Shown here: positions 54,283 to 64,000 of the stretch, piece after piece
Layout of the letters: each line of letters opens with the position of its first letter
Position numbering within the stretch: position 1 is the first letter of the stretch
NCBI GenBank assembly: GCA_016584305.1
Contig: JACEEZ010019049.1
Span: 20,001 to 84,000, forward strand
Reading direction: 5' to 3'
Origin: Chionoecetes opilio
Taxonomy: Eukaryota; Arthropoda; Malacostraca; Decapoda; Majidae
Length of the DNA: 64,000 nt
Position numbers and translations under genes: made by a program
The notes under the pieces: model-generated
Databases searched by the model: none
Told to the model about the DNA's origin: nothing
Seen by the model: the letters and a program-made list of their open reading frames with translations, nothing else

Positions 54283-55631
54283 ATAATAATGTTTTGATTT
54301 TAATATCTTTTATATAATTAGCTAATATTACTATTGATTTTTTTTCATTATTTTTATTTATCTTTACTACTTTATTATTATCATTATCATTATCATTTTT
54401 GTCATTATTGTTATAGTAAAGAGAGGGGAAGATAAAAAAGAAAAGAAGAATTCGAAGTGCCTGGTATTTACCTACACGGATGCAAGTTTCTTGGGAATGA
54501 TCAATTTTATTATCACCAAAATTTTGGTTTTCCTTCTAACGAACTCACAGGCCCAATCAACAAAAGAAAAAAGTGAAAAAATAAAAATTTGATGACATGA
54601 GAAACAATTTCACCCCCCAAGAAATTATGAATTACAGAAATTAAAAAAAGCAGTCGGAATAGAGAGTTAAAGGGGTAAGGGGGAGGAAAATTTTTATGCG
54701 TAATGTATTAAACCCTTTCATTTTGTAAGTTTTTTTTACTTCATGTATCAATATGGTGATGCCAAATATCAAACCCCCATTAGCAAACATAATTAGAGAG
54801 AGAGTGTGATGAAGCAAGGGGACTTTTTGGGGGTTTAATATTGGCAGCAGTGTGTTAATCTCCCCATTTCCCTCTATCTAAGTGGAGCTCACCATCGGTT
54901 CTAGAGAAGGTTTTTTTTCACAGGCGCAATTTATTTTTACATTTGTTTATAATTCTAATAAAAATTTGCATAGAAAAAAGGGGGTTTATTAATATTTATA
55001 GCCACGACTTTAGTTCAACTCTTTAAAATCCTTTTATTTTTTAAAATTAGATGTTCTTTTAAACTGGGAAAATCCGCACTATTCTAGTGCCCAGCAGGAA
55101 GTAAAAAAGTGACCAACGGAGTCAGTAAGTTTTAATTTATCCGACCTTGGGGGCCCAAAGGGTAGTGGGATAATTGGAATAGCCGGATTTTTCAGAATCC
55201 AGTAACCATAAAGTAGGGAAAAAATGGTATAGAACAAAAAAGAGCAGCTCTTAAAGGGCCCGTCCAGTGGATACGCGAAAGAAAAAATTTCATGCATAAA
55301 TAAACCCAAAAAACAATGTTGTCAAAAAAAATAAAAATAAAACAAGAAAAATAAATGGCCAAAAAAAAAGAAAAATGTGGTGGTAAAAAAAATCGGTTGT
55401 TGGACAAGGGGGATTTTGGAGGTGGATTTTAGGAATTTGGTGGACAGTGAAATAAGTGAGACCTGTAGTGTGAGTACAGTAGAAAGAGGACACTTTCTGG
55501 GATGAGCGAAAAGACAGGGGGCCACCCAATCGAGACAAGACAGAGCACCCGCCCAGTTTTGCCAGGCGCTGAGCCCAGGAAGCAAATAAAAATTCACGTT
55601 AGCTGAAATAGACTAGTGAGTGTCCCTATGT
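54283..55631. other. unassigned AT-rich sequence
   Basis: 1.3 kb with no recognisable gene or repeat apart from short ATT/TCAT trinucleotide runs near 54360-54410. Confidence 0.5.
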
Positions 55632-56120
55632 AGTGAGGGGGGAGGGTGCGTGAGGTGTGAGCGGGGGGAGGGTGCGCTGAGGCTTGAGCGGGGGGGGTGG
55701 CTGAGGCGTGAGCGGGGGGAGGGTGCGCTGAGGTGTGAGGGGGAGGGGCGCTGGGCGGGTGAGCGGGGGGGGGTGCGTGGGCGTGAGCAGGGGGGTGTGT
55801 GAGGCTGTGAGCAGGGGGGCGCTAGCGTGAGCGGGGGGGTGCGCTAGGCTGTGAGCGGGGAGGGTGCGCTGAGGCTGTGAGCGGGGAGGGTGCGCTGAGG
55901 CTGTGAGCGGGGAGGTGCGCTGGGGCTGGAGCGGGGGGGGCGTGAGGCTGTGAGCGGGGGGGGGTGCGCTAGGCTGTGGGGGGGGAGGGTGCGCTGAGGC
56001 TGTGAGCAGGGGGGGTGCGCTGAGGCGTGAGCAGGGGGGGTTTGGGAGGCTGTGAGCAGGGAGGTGCCTGAGGCTGGACAGGGAGGGTGCGTGAGGCTGT
56101 GAGCAGGGAGGGTGCGCGGG
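55632..56120. repeat. G-rich ~27-bp minisatellite
   Basis: About 17 copies of GGTGCGCTGAGGCTGTGAGC followed by a G run. Many copies vary by the length of the G run. Confidence 0.92.
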
Positions 56121-56609
56121 TGAACTACCCCTATTGATGACGGGATTTATCGCATTTTCCGAGTAATTTACACAAATTTTTGCATGGTGCAAGTCATTAT
56201 CAAAAAACTGAAATATACAATATTTTTAAAATACGAGTAAGCACCATGCAACAATTTGCATAAACTAAAAACGTTACTTGAATAGACTCCCCTCCCTCCC
56301 TGCCATCAGCCTCCTCCAGTGTACAGTGGGTACAGCTTTATATAAAAATTGTGTAAATAAATAATTTTTGGTGCAAAACATTTGCAGCCTAATATGGCAA
56401 CAGAAAACGTAACCACCCACAGCATCAGTGCCCACCCGATGAGGAGGGGGGTTATTTTGGGTACTAGATGAATAATTCACATTTCATACTGCAGGAAAAG
56501 GGTTACTGAAAGGTAGATGCTTTTAAAGAGAAAATTTCAGAGTTTGGTGGGTTTCCGGGACGCCCCCCTTAAAAGAAAAAATGTACACGGCCACCTAAAT
56601 TTTACGAAT
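56121..56609. other. unassigned sequence
   Basis: Nothing recognisable. ATTTGCATG/CACCATGCA motifs occur in inverted orientation near 56180 and 56240. Confidence 0.4.
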
Positions 56610-57090
56610 GGGTTACTTTCTAAAAAACTGTTGTAAATCGAAAATTGTAAACGAATGTTTTTTTCCCTTTTAAACCCCCATTTTTTAATTTGAGATCGTC
56701 CCACTCCCCGTTTCTGGGTCTTTTCATTATCCACCATTTCCGGACTCTACTGTAAATTTTTGTGAAAACATCTGACATGATTTTTCTTGTAAGATGCAGC
56801 GGCTCTGTTTCTAAATCTTCTGATGCATCCCCCTCTACTGCTCTTTGCTGTTTATTTTTCAAGATTTTCGACACTTACCTCCTCGCGGGATTCTAGCAAC
56901 TCGTCGACACCCTTTAGTTCCCACAGCGACGGGGAAAGCAAAACCAAATTTAGCCATGTCCTGCCCCGCACCCCTTTCGTCAAATTTTTGAGAATCGCTA
57001 TCTTAGTCTCTAGTGTATGGCTTTCGGCTTTTTGGGTTAGGACCCCCCAGCTAGCAGGGCCCCCATGTTTGGGGGCTTTATTCACTGAAA
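56610..57090 (-). pseudogene. Tigger/pogo transposase, internally deleted
   Basis: The minus strand begins SVNKAPKHGGPAS, then ESHTLETKIAILKNLTKG and, one frame over, GQDMAKFGFAFP. This is the N-terminal CENP-B/psq-type helix-turn-helix of Tigger transposases (ETK..IL....G....IA). It then passes directly to KGVDELLESREEVSVENLEK, QQRAVEGDASEDLETEP and LTRKIMSDVFTKI, the acidic C-terminal tail of the same family. The central DDE catalytic domain (normally about 300 residues) is missing, so the copy cannot transpose. One frameshift lies in the N-terminal part. The join could be an internal deletion typical of non-autonomous derivatives. Confidence 0.72.
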
Positions 57091-57486
57091 TGTTGTTTAA
57101 ACAAAATAATTTTCTAAACAAGCACGACCGGTCGGAGAGATGTAAAAAAAAACCATTTTGAGCGTCCCCCGCGGGGGATGTGCGCCCCGGTTTTTTTACT
57201 GAACTTTTACAATATTTAGGTTTTAAAATATTCTTATTTTTATGTATTAAATTTTTTTTTTTTTTTTTTTTTTGTTTAGAATTTACGAACTTTTTTTGTA
57301 ATTCGAATTATTCGTTTTGTAAACCGAATTTGGGAAAAAATTTTGTTCGTATCTTCGAAAATTCGTAAAAGGTTTTCGTAAATGCGGTATGAGGTATGAG
57401 TAAAGGGAAGTCAACGGGGGAAAGATAGTGTTGCGTGCAATTTCATTATACAACAAAAATAATTGTGGAACAAAAGCTTTTAATGA
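57091..57486. other. unassigned sequence
   Basis: AT-rich with a T run at 57250-57273; nothing recognisable. Confidence 0.4.
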
Positions 57487-58480
57487 GTGTTTTTGCCTTG
57501 GTTTTTCCCCCAGCATACCTGTCGTAATTGCACATTTACCTTTTGGGGGAAACCTCCATCAGTGTTTCGGGTGACGTTGGTGCTGTGCTTGGTGCTCAAG
57601 GGGGGAACGGGCCAGGCTTTGAGGGGGGACTTTTGGTGTTTCCACCCCGGATCCCTTCGTCCTAAGGACAGTGCTGAGTGTATCCTTGGAAACCCTGCTG
57701 AGCCAGCTTCCCTGGGCCCCACAAGGGGCAGGGGGCCTTCAAAGTCGGTTCAGAGATGCTCAAGAACGGCAGCACAGGAGTGGCCCAAACACATGACAGT
57801 CTCCCCCTGGTGGGGGCAGGCGGGGGGTGTTGATCTTCCTAAAGGGCACTGGTGTAAGGGCCATAAAGCCAAGAGTTTTGGGAAAACATTCATCTAGTCT
57901 GCCCTCATCAGACACACCCTGAAAACACGGGGAAAAGGAAATTTATGAATGTGAAGAGTGGGAAAAAGATTCACTAAAAAGTTTTCCCTCAACGACACCC
58001 CCTACACACACTGGGGGAAAGGGAAATTTATGAAGTAAAGAGTGGGGGAAAAAAAACATTCATCGAAGTTAACCTCACCCCCACACCCCCTGACACACAC
58101 TGGTGAAAGGAATTTATGAAGTGAAGAGTGGGGAAAAACATTCTCTCAAAAGTTTTCCCTCCCCCAACACACCCTGCCCCACACTGGTGAAAGGAAATTT
58201 ATAAAGTGAAGGTGGGGAAAAGATTCACTAAAAAAAGTCAACCCTCACCAACACACCCTACCACACGGTAAAAGGGAAATTATGAATGTGAAGAGGTGGG
58301 AAAAGATCACTAAAAAATTCCCCTCACCCAAAACCCCCTGACCACATGGTGAAGGAATTTAAAAATGCCAAGAGGGGGGGGAAAAGTTTTATAAAAAGTT
58401 GCCCTCACCAGACACCCCGATACACACGGGGTGAAAAAAATTAGAATGTGAAGGGTGGGAAAAAAATTTTTTTTCGAAAA
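57487..58480 (+). pseudogene. C2H2 zinc-finger array, decayed
   Basis: From about 57850 an 84-bp period is visible. Reading across frames, each unit encodes the classical finger plus linker: Y-E-C-EE-(C)-GKRFTKK-SLT-(H)-T-(H)-TGE. Units begin near 57857 (divergent: SFGKTFI, ALIRHT), 57935, 58016, 58100, 58183, 58266, 58350 and 58430, so seven or eight fingers. Such arrays bind DNA. Nearly every unit has lost a base in the Cys-Gly-Lys segment (AGTGGGAAAA for TGTGGGAAAA) or the linker, so the frame shifts every finger. The same deletion recurring in several fingers suggests either systematic sequencing error or spread by unit duplication. The upstream frame from 57487 (136 residues) has no recognisable domain and may be the start of the last exon. 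Confidence 0.78.
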
Positions 58481-59389
58481 ATGAACTCAAAAAAACAATC
58501 TTCGACATTCCGGCCTGAGAGAATTCAAAGTATTTTGTGGGAAGCATTTCGGGGACTAAGGGGAATTTTCAGACATGCAGATCACTTTTGGGGGTGGGAT
58601 GTGGTGTGGACAAGGGGGTCCAGTGTGTGCCGAGGTTGGGTTGGTGGCGTGTCCTGTGTGGGGGAGGGTGGTGGACAGGTTGCCTTGCCCACCCCCCCGG
58701 GCCCGGTAATGCCCCAGCACTGGTCGGTGGGCAGTGTTGTAAATGGGTCAAATTTTTCATTCTTCTTTATGGATAAATTATATTGGAGCAAGGGAGATAG
58801 AAATTTTTATTGAACCCTCATAAATTTAAAATTTGTCAGCAGAATCTGGGTTAAATGGGTAAACAAAAAGAAACTATAAAAAATACAGGAAAGGACAAAT
58901 AAACATAATGGGACATGAGCAGAGGATAAGAAAGGGAGCATAGGATGTGCCACACTTGAAATCCCAGTTGTACTACACTGCCGTACAATGAGCGTCCCAG
59001 TCGACTCTTTGACCCTAAAAAAATCTCTCCAAAACTAGGGGCGACTTATACGGCTAGGAAAAATGCGAAACCTTCCCCACCGAGTGGAAAAAGGTGGTAG
59101 CACTGCTAACAATCGCTGTACACCCTTACCCAAACCCCAGAGGTTACCACAAAATTCCAAACTAAAATTGTGTTGGTGAATTAAATTAAAATATTTAACA
59201 CACAGATTAATAATACTAATAAAAATAACACAACCCCGTTTTCCGGACTAATAGGGGGGGCACTGCTGGGAACGCAAAAGTCGGGAATGCAACAGCCGAT
59301 GCCATTACCCACCCCGGACGTTTACCCACTCTAGTTTTTTACTGCCCGGCAACCGCCAATATCAAAACCCCGCCGCGGACTTTTACGCC
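58481..59389. other. unassigned sequence
   Basis: A GGGGCGACTTATACGGC segment near 59038 resembles a Tigger-type terminus. A 121-codon open frame (58448-58813) has no domain beyond the last finger remnant. Confidence 0.45.
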
Positions 59390-59700
59390 CAAGAGCATGG
59401 CCCCCTGGGGGAGGCAGCAGAAAGGTTCAATATCCAAGAGACGTTCTGCACAGGGCGTGGGGGCGGGGGGACAACGGGGGCGGTGCAGGTGAATGGGGTT
59501 CTGTCCCCAAATGTAAACAATAGACCACTGAGTAGCGCCACCTGGCGGGGGGCAGAGAAGTGTTCAAAGTTTCAGAGACTTTCCCTGCACGGGGGCAGGG
59601 GGGTGGGATGACGGAGGCGGTGCAGTAACCGTAGGGTCGGTGCCCAAAGTAAACAATACAACTGATGAGCATGCTGCCCCCGGGCGGGAGGCGCGGCACT
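59390..59700. repeat. two-unit ~145-bp tandem repeat
   Basis: Shared blocks GCGGGAGGCAG-like, TTCAAAGTTTCAGAGACTTT, CCTGCACGGGGGCAGGGGGG, GGAGGCGGTGCAG, GGTCGGTGCCCAAA and GTAAACAATA occur twice, plus a third partial start at the right end. Confidence 0.75.
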
Positions 59701-59739
59701 GCCAGGGGGATGGGATACTTTTCGGCCCAAATTTTTAAC

Positions 59740-59742
<3 letters not shown>

Positions 59743-59775
<33 letters not shown>
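59743..59775. repeat. poly(A) tract
   Basis: 33-bp A run followed by AATAATAAT; it could mark a retroposon end, but no body is identified. Confidence 0.85.
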
Positions 59776-59777
<2 letters not shown>

Positions 59778-60759
59778 ATAATAATAAAAATAAAAAAATC
59801 CGGGCTCTGAAGCCCCCGGACCTCGGTTTTTGCCGGAAAAATCCGATACCCGGGAAATGGAGGCCCGGGGAAAAATCGGGGGTTGTTGTAAAATAAAAAT
59901 TCAGTTATATCAACACAAAAACCATAGGCGTTTCCAACACTGATACACAGTTTGTAAACAACGCCCGGAATCCCACTGAACCGAAGCACCCAATCAGACA
60001 ACACAACAAAAACAACTCCCTGGGGCCCCGAGTGCCTACCCTTCTGTTCCTAGCCGCTACCCGCGTCATCATGTACCCACATTCTAACAATAAAACCCGG
60101 AGTTCAGATCAGGTTCCATCTACAAAATATCGTGACGTACACTAGGGGGTTTAAAGACTTGAAAGCTTGGCCTCCCAGTCCCTACTGTATTTTGGGGCGA
60201 TTTACGGCGGGTTTGGGCCCTAATCTGTAACTGAGTAAAAATTTTGAGGTCGACTTAACCCCGCAATTTAGGGTACTTACCCCCCCTTTTTAACGCACGA
60301 GTTACTTCGGGAAAAAATTATGTGTCAGCCAAAGCCTTAGCCAGCGTTTTTTAACCTTTGCCCCAGACCCCTGAGTCAGGTCTGGAAGTCCAGCACCCCC
60401 TAACCTGGCTAACATCTGGTTACAAAGACTACAGGGCTACACTACTTAAAGGATAAAGAAAAGTGAAGTGAAGTGAAGTATAGCTGTTTATATTTCGTCT
60501 TTCCCCAAATCTAAAACCCCAAGGTCCCAAAACACAATAGGAAAAGTAATAAAAAAAAGACGAAGAAAAAGGTTAATAGCAGGGACAGACTCCTCAAACA
60601 TAAACAGAGCGTAAGGGAAATGTACACTAATCAATGTGATTTATGTTGTTGTTATGTGCGGTCAGGAGATGTCGGGGAGTCCGCTGAGGATGTCAAGGGC
60701 CATTGACGCTAATGACCTCCGACCACCTACCGAGCCCGAAAAGCCCCGTTAAAAGTATC
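59776..60759. other. unassigned sequence
   Basis: A CAGCGTTTTTTAACCTTTGC, CCCAGACCCC segment near 60341 resembles a hAT terminus without a partner. The part after about 60620 may be more of LINE copy D. Confidence 0.4.
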
Positions 60760-62365
60760 CATCTGAGGCAAGGCTATTGAGCAGCAGAGGGGCCCCTCGT
60801 GGGACAGAATGGGAGAGGGTCTTTGGGGCTGAGTACTTTGGGCAGTGTTCATGGTGATCCTCCAATTGAGCAGCTTACACCACTGGGTTACAGGCAGTGG
60901 ATCCCGATCCCCCATTAAGAAACCAAACCCCCCTCCTTGACGAAGTCAAGAGGCTGTAAAAATTTGAGCGGTAAAAAGGGGCGCTGGTGTTGTAATATCA
61001 GTGGGAGCCCTCAAAGCGGGGGGTGGGGCCAGATCCGGGGGTTTGCATGCTGCCTGACTGTCGTGTGACAACAGTACCATTCCCTGATAGAAAAGGGGGT
61101 GGTCGCCCCTTTTGGGAAAAGGGGAAAGGGGAACCGTCAGGACTGAAACAATTACCGCGGCATTACATGCTCAGCGTGCCAGGAAGGTGCTGCCATCTTT
61201 TGCTGACACGGATCCGCAGTACTGCGAAGCGTCAGAGACCTCAGCAGTCGGGTTCACGCTTGGTAAGTCAAAAAAAGGACCTTTACCCTAGCGTTGTGTC
61301 CGGTGGAACGCCGAAGGAGTTTGGGGACAAGGGGTTTGCACCCTTTTTGATTAAAGAAGTGTTGGATCAGTGCATCAGAGTCACTCTGGGATCTTCTGCG
61401 ATTTCGCGGGATTCCTGAAAGGGATATTGTTCTGGGACTGGTTGTATTGGGACTGAGAGGCTGTGAAGGGGGGAGGGGTATCCGTTCTTTCCGTGAATAC
61501 AGGAGTGAGGCAAGGGTCCATCCTTTCCCCAACACTTTTCAACACTTGAAGGATGGGTATTGGGGCAAGGTTTTAGTTAAGTGATTGTGGAGCATCCGTT
61601 CGCAACACCAAAATCACTGATCTGTTTTTGCCGAGGGTGCAGTAACTTTTCGAGTTGCTGGAGATACGGTGATGGGTCTCGAGGGGCTGCACGAGGCAAA
61701 AACCTTGGGGTTGAGGTCTCCCGGGTTAAAACCAAGGTCCGGTGTTGGAAGCCTACCGATGAAACAGTCAGTCTTTCATGGTGGGGGGGGCATTGAGATC
61801 TTGGAAAGTTTTTACATATTTGGTAGTGCAGCCCTAATGACGGCGGGGCACTCAAAAGTCTTAGGCGGAAAGGCATAGCCCGGGTTATGGGCTCGCTCAC
61901 CCCCCCCCCCCCCCCCCCCCCTTACTTCCCCCCTTTTCCCCCCTATTTCTGGTTTGAGACCCATGGACACCCAAATAGTGACTTGAAAAGGGGAAATCGA
62001 TGCCTTGGTAAAAGGGTTCGAAGAATCATGGGGGACGCTGGATGATTAGTGTCAAATCAGCGATTTTCAATGAACTGAATCGAGGGGCCCATTACCCCGT
62101 TAGTCCGTCAGCGCCAACTTGGGGTTATGGGATGTGTACCCACCCTGAAACCGATCTTCTCATCGGGTTGTTCTGTAAGAGACAATCCGGTGTGGAGGGG
62201 GCCAAGGGGGCCCACAAGGCCGTGGGGGGGGCAATTGATGTTTCCCGTTGAGAGTTGTTGGTAGGAAGGGGGTTGCTTGGGGGCTGCGTGTAGTGACCCC
62301 CCGGGGTGGGTCGTAGGGTGGGAGGCGACGAGCCCCCCCCGAATAGCCCCAATGATTGATTTATT
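60760..62365 (+). mobile_element. ATTGATTG LINE copy D (longest, most decayed)
   Basis: Extends further 5' than the other copies: VHGDPPIEQL near 60850, LLDEVKRL at 60938, then the GGKAAGV..I / W..G.IP / P.WKGKG region in broken frames, MLSVPGRCCHLLLTRIR at 61168, the KSTTDRI region, a degraded motif A, FAEGAVTF-like motif C, RPITCIVRQRQ remnants and the end CCCCAATGATTGATTTATT. An all-C run lies at 61899-61921. No endonuclease seen. Confidence 0.85.
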
Positions 62366-62374
62366 TATTATGTG

Positions 62375-63540
62375 CGACTAGTTTCTGAAATTGAAAACTT
62401 GTGTTTTCAGAGCCACCCTCATGTGTGGGGAGCCCCCCCTGAAGGCGGTTCCCGGGGAATTTTTTTGATCTGGAACATGGTGGAGAAGCCCCCTTTTACA
62501 CAGATAGGGGTTTGGGAAAGGGAAAGTATCCCAGCGCTGCCCTCGCCGTCCAGGACGTACCAATGATCACACCCGAAGCCCGGGCAAGGTAATGTGGGGA
62601 TTCTGTTGAAACCCTGGTTCACCTCCATATCAATAGCTCCTCCTTCGGTTTCAGCATCACTCATGTCTGCCAGGAAGGGCTGCTGAATCCATTCTGGGAA
62701 AAAGTATGATCCTTGGGAAAGTTCTTTGCATGGTGGGGCTCAGGGGGAGAGGGAGAACAATATTTCTAACGCTGGAACTGACTGTTTATTTTCCCCAATT
62801 TCCGCCCCGGATAGGAAAGCTTCCCACATTCCCCCCCTATTGACGATTCCAGAGGAGAGCTCTTCGTGAAGAATTTTACCACACTTTAATTCTGCACAAA
62901 CAGATTTTTAGCAAAATGCCTTGCATGGGCAAGTTGAGTTCATTCAAATTGCTGAAAATGTCGCCAGATAGGAGAGAGAGGGATCAAAAATTTCGTCTCA
63001 AAAATTTTTAGCCAACTTATTTGTACTCTCGGAAAATATTGCACGTTCTCCATTTAGCCTGCAATACGGGTCAGGATTTTCCCACGTGAGAGCCAGCGCA
63101 CTACCGGTGGAAGAGAAGCATTAAATGTTCACCTCCCATCTCCCCACAAAGTCACTTGACACTCGGGTTTATATATAGGACAAACCCGGATGAAATTCCA
63201 ACTTGAACACAGACAAACAGAAACTCTTTAAGGTGGGCGGCAACAACTTTTTTAGCCAAAGCATGTGAGGAGAAACAGGCTATGTGAAAAGGGTACCTCT
63301 CCATCCAAAGCAGTAAAGGAGAAATATTCCCCATCATGGCTGGGCATCATCTTTTGCAGATCTGAGCTCCTCAAAGAACTGCCAAAAGCTGAATACATCG
63401 CCTTGTCTCGTTGCAAGCCGCAGATAAGGAATTTATCTAAAAATTTCACCATCCTTGATGTACTGGAATACATGGCCCCCAAATGTTTTTGGGGGTCTGC
63501 GCGGGTCAGCTGATGCACCCGGCCGCCCAAAATTAAAAAC
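62375..63540 (-). pseudogene. hAT transposase (ZBED/FAM200-like) relic
   Basis: Minus-strand pieces in order: HIACFSSHALAKKV (cf. the HC.IHREALA motif of the family) at about 63250-63290, LCGEMGGEHLMLLFH near 63140, VRWLSRGKILTRIA at 63061-63103, SYLATF and NELNLPMQG near 62930-62980, and ICVKGGFSTMFQIKK with RVALKTQVFNF near 62395-62500. The last is the hAT C-terminal dimerisation region (usually LCE.GFS....IK...R). Frames change at least six times. The 3' end lies about 10 bp from the end of LINE copy D, so the LINE may have inserted just downstream of the transposase. The N-terminal BED zinc finger is not seen. Confidence 0.8.
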
Positions 63541-64000
63541 CTTTTAAATGTTTTTCACGCAACTCGAGCAAGCGAGATTAAAAATTGATGACATGGGGAA
63601 CATGACCGCCATTAGCAAAAGCGCGGGGGACACCGTTAAAATTTAGCAATCAGTGCAGTCTAAGAAGAAGGGGGTGCCCCACTGTTTCACTTTTTCTCAT
63701 TTTGTTTCGAGGGTATTTTTTAAACGTGCAAAGTTTTTTGCGTCAGGTCCTCGGCGAATTTAAACCCCGGTACTATAAGCTCAATGTGCCTTTTCATAGG
63801 GCTGGGTTTGGGGCAAAAGCTATCGTAGAACAGACAGGAATTGCAAAAAGGGCAGTGACGGTGGCTAAAGCGTTTGTCGTGATCCCTTGGACGGAGAGGC
63901 CCTTCCCCTCCCTTCACTTCCCCCTACACACTAACACGCGAAGACGGACGGCCCAAAGGAAAGTGCCTCAAAAAATTTACTGTTATAAAAGGGGCTAATG
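63541..64000. other. unassigned, possible HTH fragment at 63790-63870 (+)
   Basis: A forward frame reads AGFGAKAIVEQTGIAKRAV, which resembles the helix-turn-helix of Tc1/mariner transposases (G.....IA..TG.....V). Too short to be sure. The window ends inside this stretch. Confidence 0.3.

Overview
The window looks like a piece of a repeat-saturated arthropod nuclear genome, most likely a decapod crustacean (crab, shrimp, crayfish or lobster). The reasons are very dense long (AC)n, (AG)n and (AT)n microsatellites, many TTAGG-type tracts (the arthropod telomere motif) scattered internally, tRNA-derived SINEs whose 3' end matches a CR1-like LINE, several invertebrate LINE, hAT, Tigger and foldback families, and no prokaryotic gene organisation. 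The species is an inference. The assembly looks noisy: there are N runs at 3975, 31303-31327 and 50229, and repeated segments differ mainly by one-base and homopolymer indels, so many frame breaks may be sequencing errors rather than true decay.

Layout. 0-5.7 kb: microsatellites, a 33-bp minisatellite, a hairpin cluster and a CR1-like LINE tail. 5.8-18.3 kb: two tandem copies of a 5.7-6.0 kb block; each holds compound microsatellites, a tRNA-derived SINE, a CCCATGTGGG minisatellite, an AT-rich foldback, a reversed LINE 3' tail and a second foldback loaded with (AG)n. 18.3-25.7 kb: a TTAA-flanked MITE, a single host-like exon of the carnitine/choline acyltransferase family (20168-20278, minus), and a 1.9 kb array of (AC)n-CGCATTCTCTCTC units. 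25.76-36.3 kb: a LINE with ORF1 and ORF2 broken by three successive DNA-transposon insertions, each with recognisable target duplication; removing each one restores the ORF2 reading frame. 36.3-46.3 kb: TIR and foldback elements, two SINEs, a second LINE family, a 77-bp tandem repeat, and a palindromic element carrying a 178-bp near-pure G tract. 46.2-50.2 kb: two tandem copies of an intronless, frame-broken copy of the centrosomal protein FOP/CEP43. 50.2-64 kb: three more copies of the second LINE family, reversed CR1-like LINE pieces, a G-rich minisatellite, a deleted Tigger transposase, a decayed C2H2 zinc-finger array and a hAT transposase relic.

How it fits together. This is mostly a transposon graveyard with a readable insertion order. 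The SINE appears to use the CR1-like LINE's 3' tail, the second LINE family leaves ATTGATTG-ended 5'-truncated copies, and palindromic DNA elements are unusually common (at least eight distinct foldback structures). Only the acyltransferase exon is a plausible working host exon; the CEP43 copies look like retrocopies. I found no operon, no CRISPR array and no complete intact host gene.
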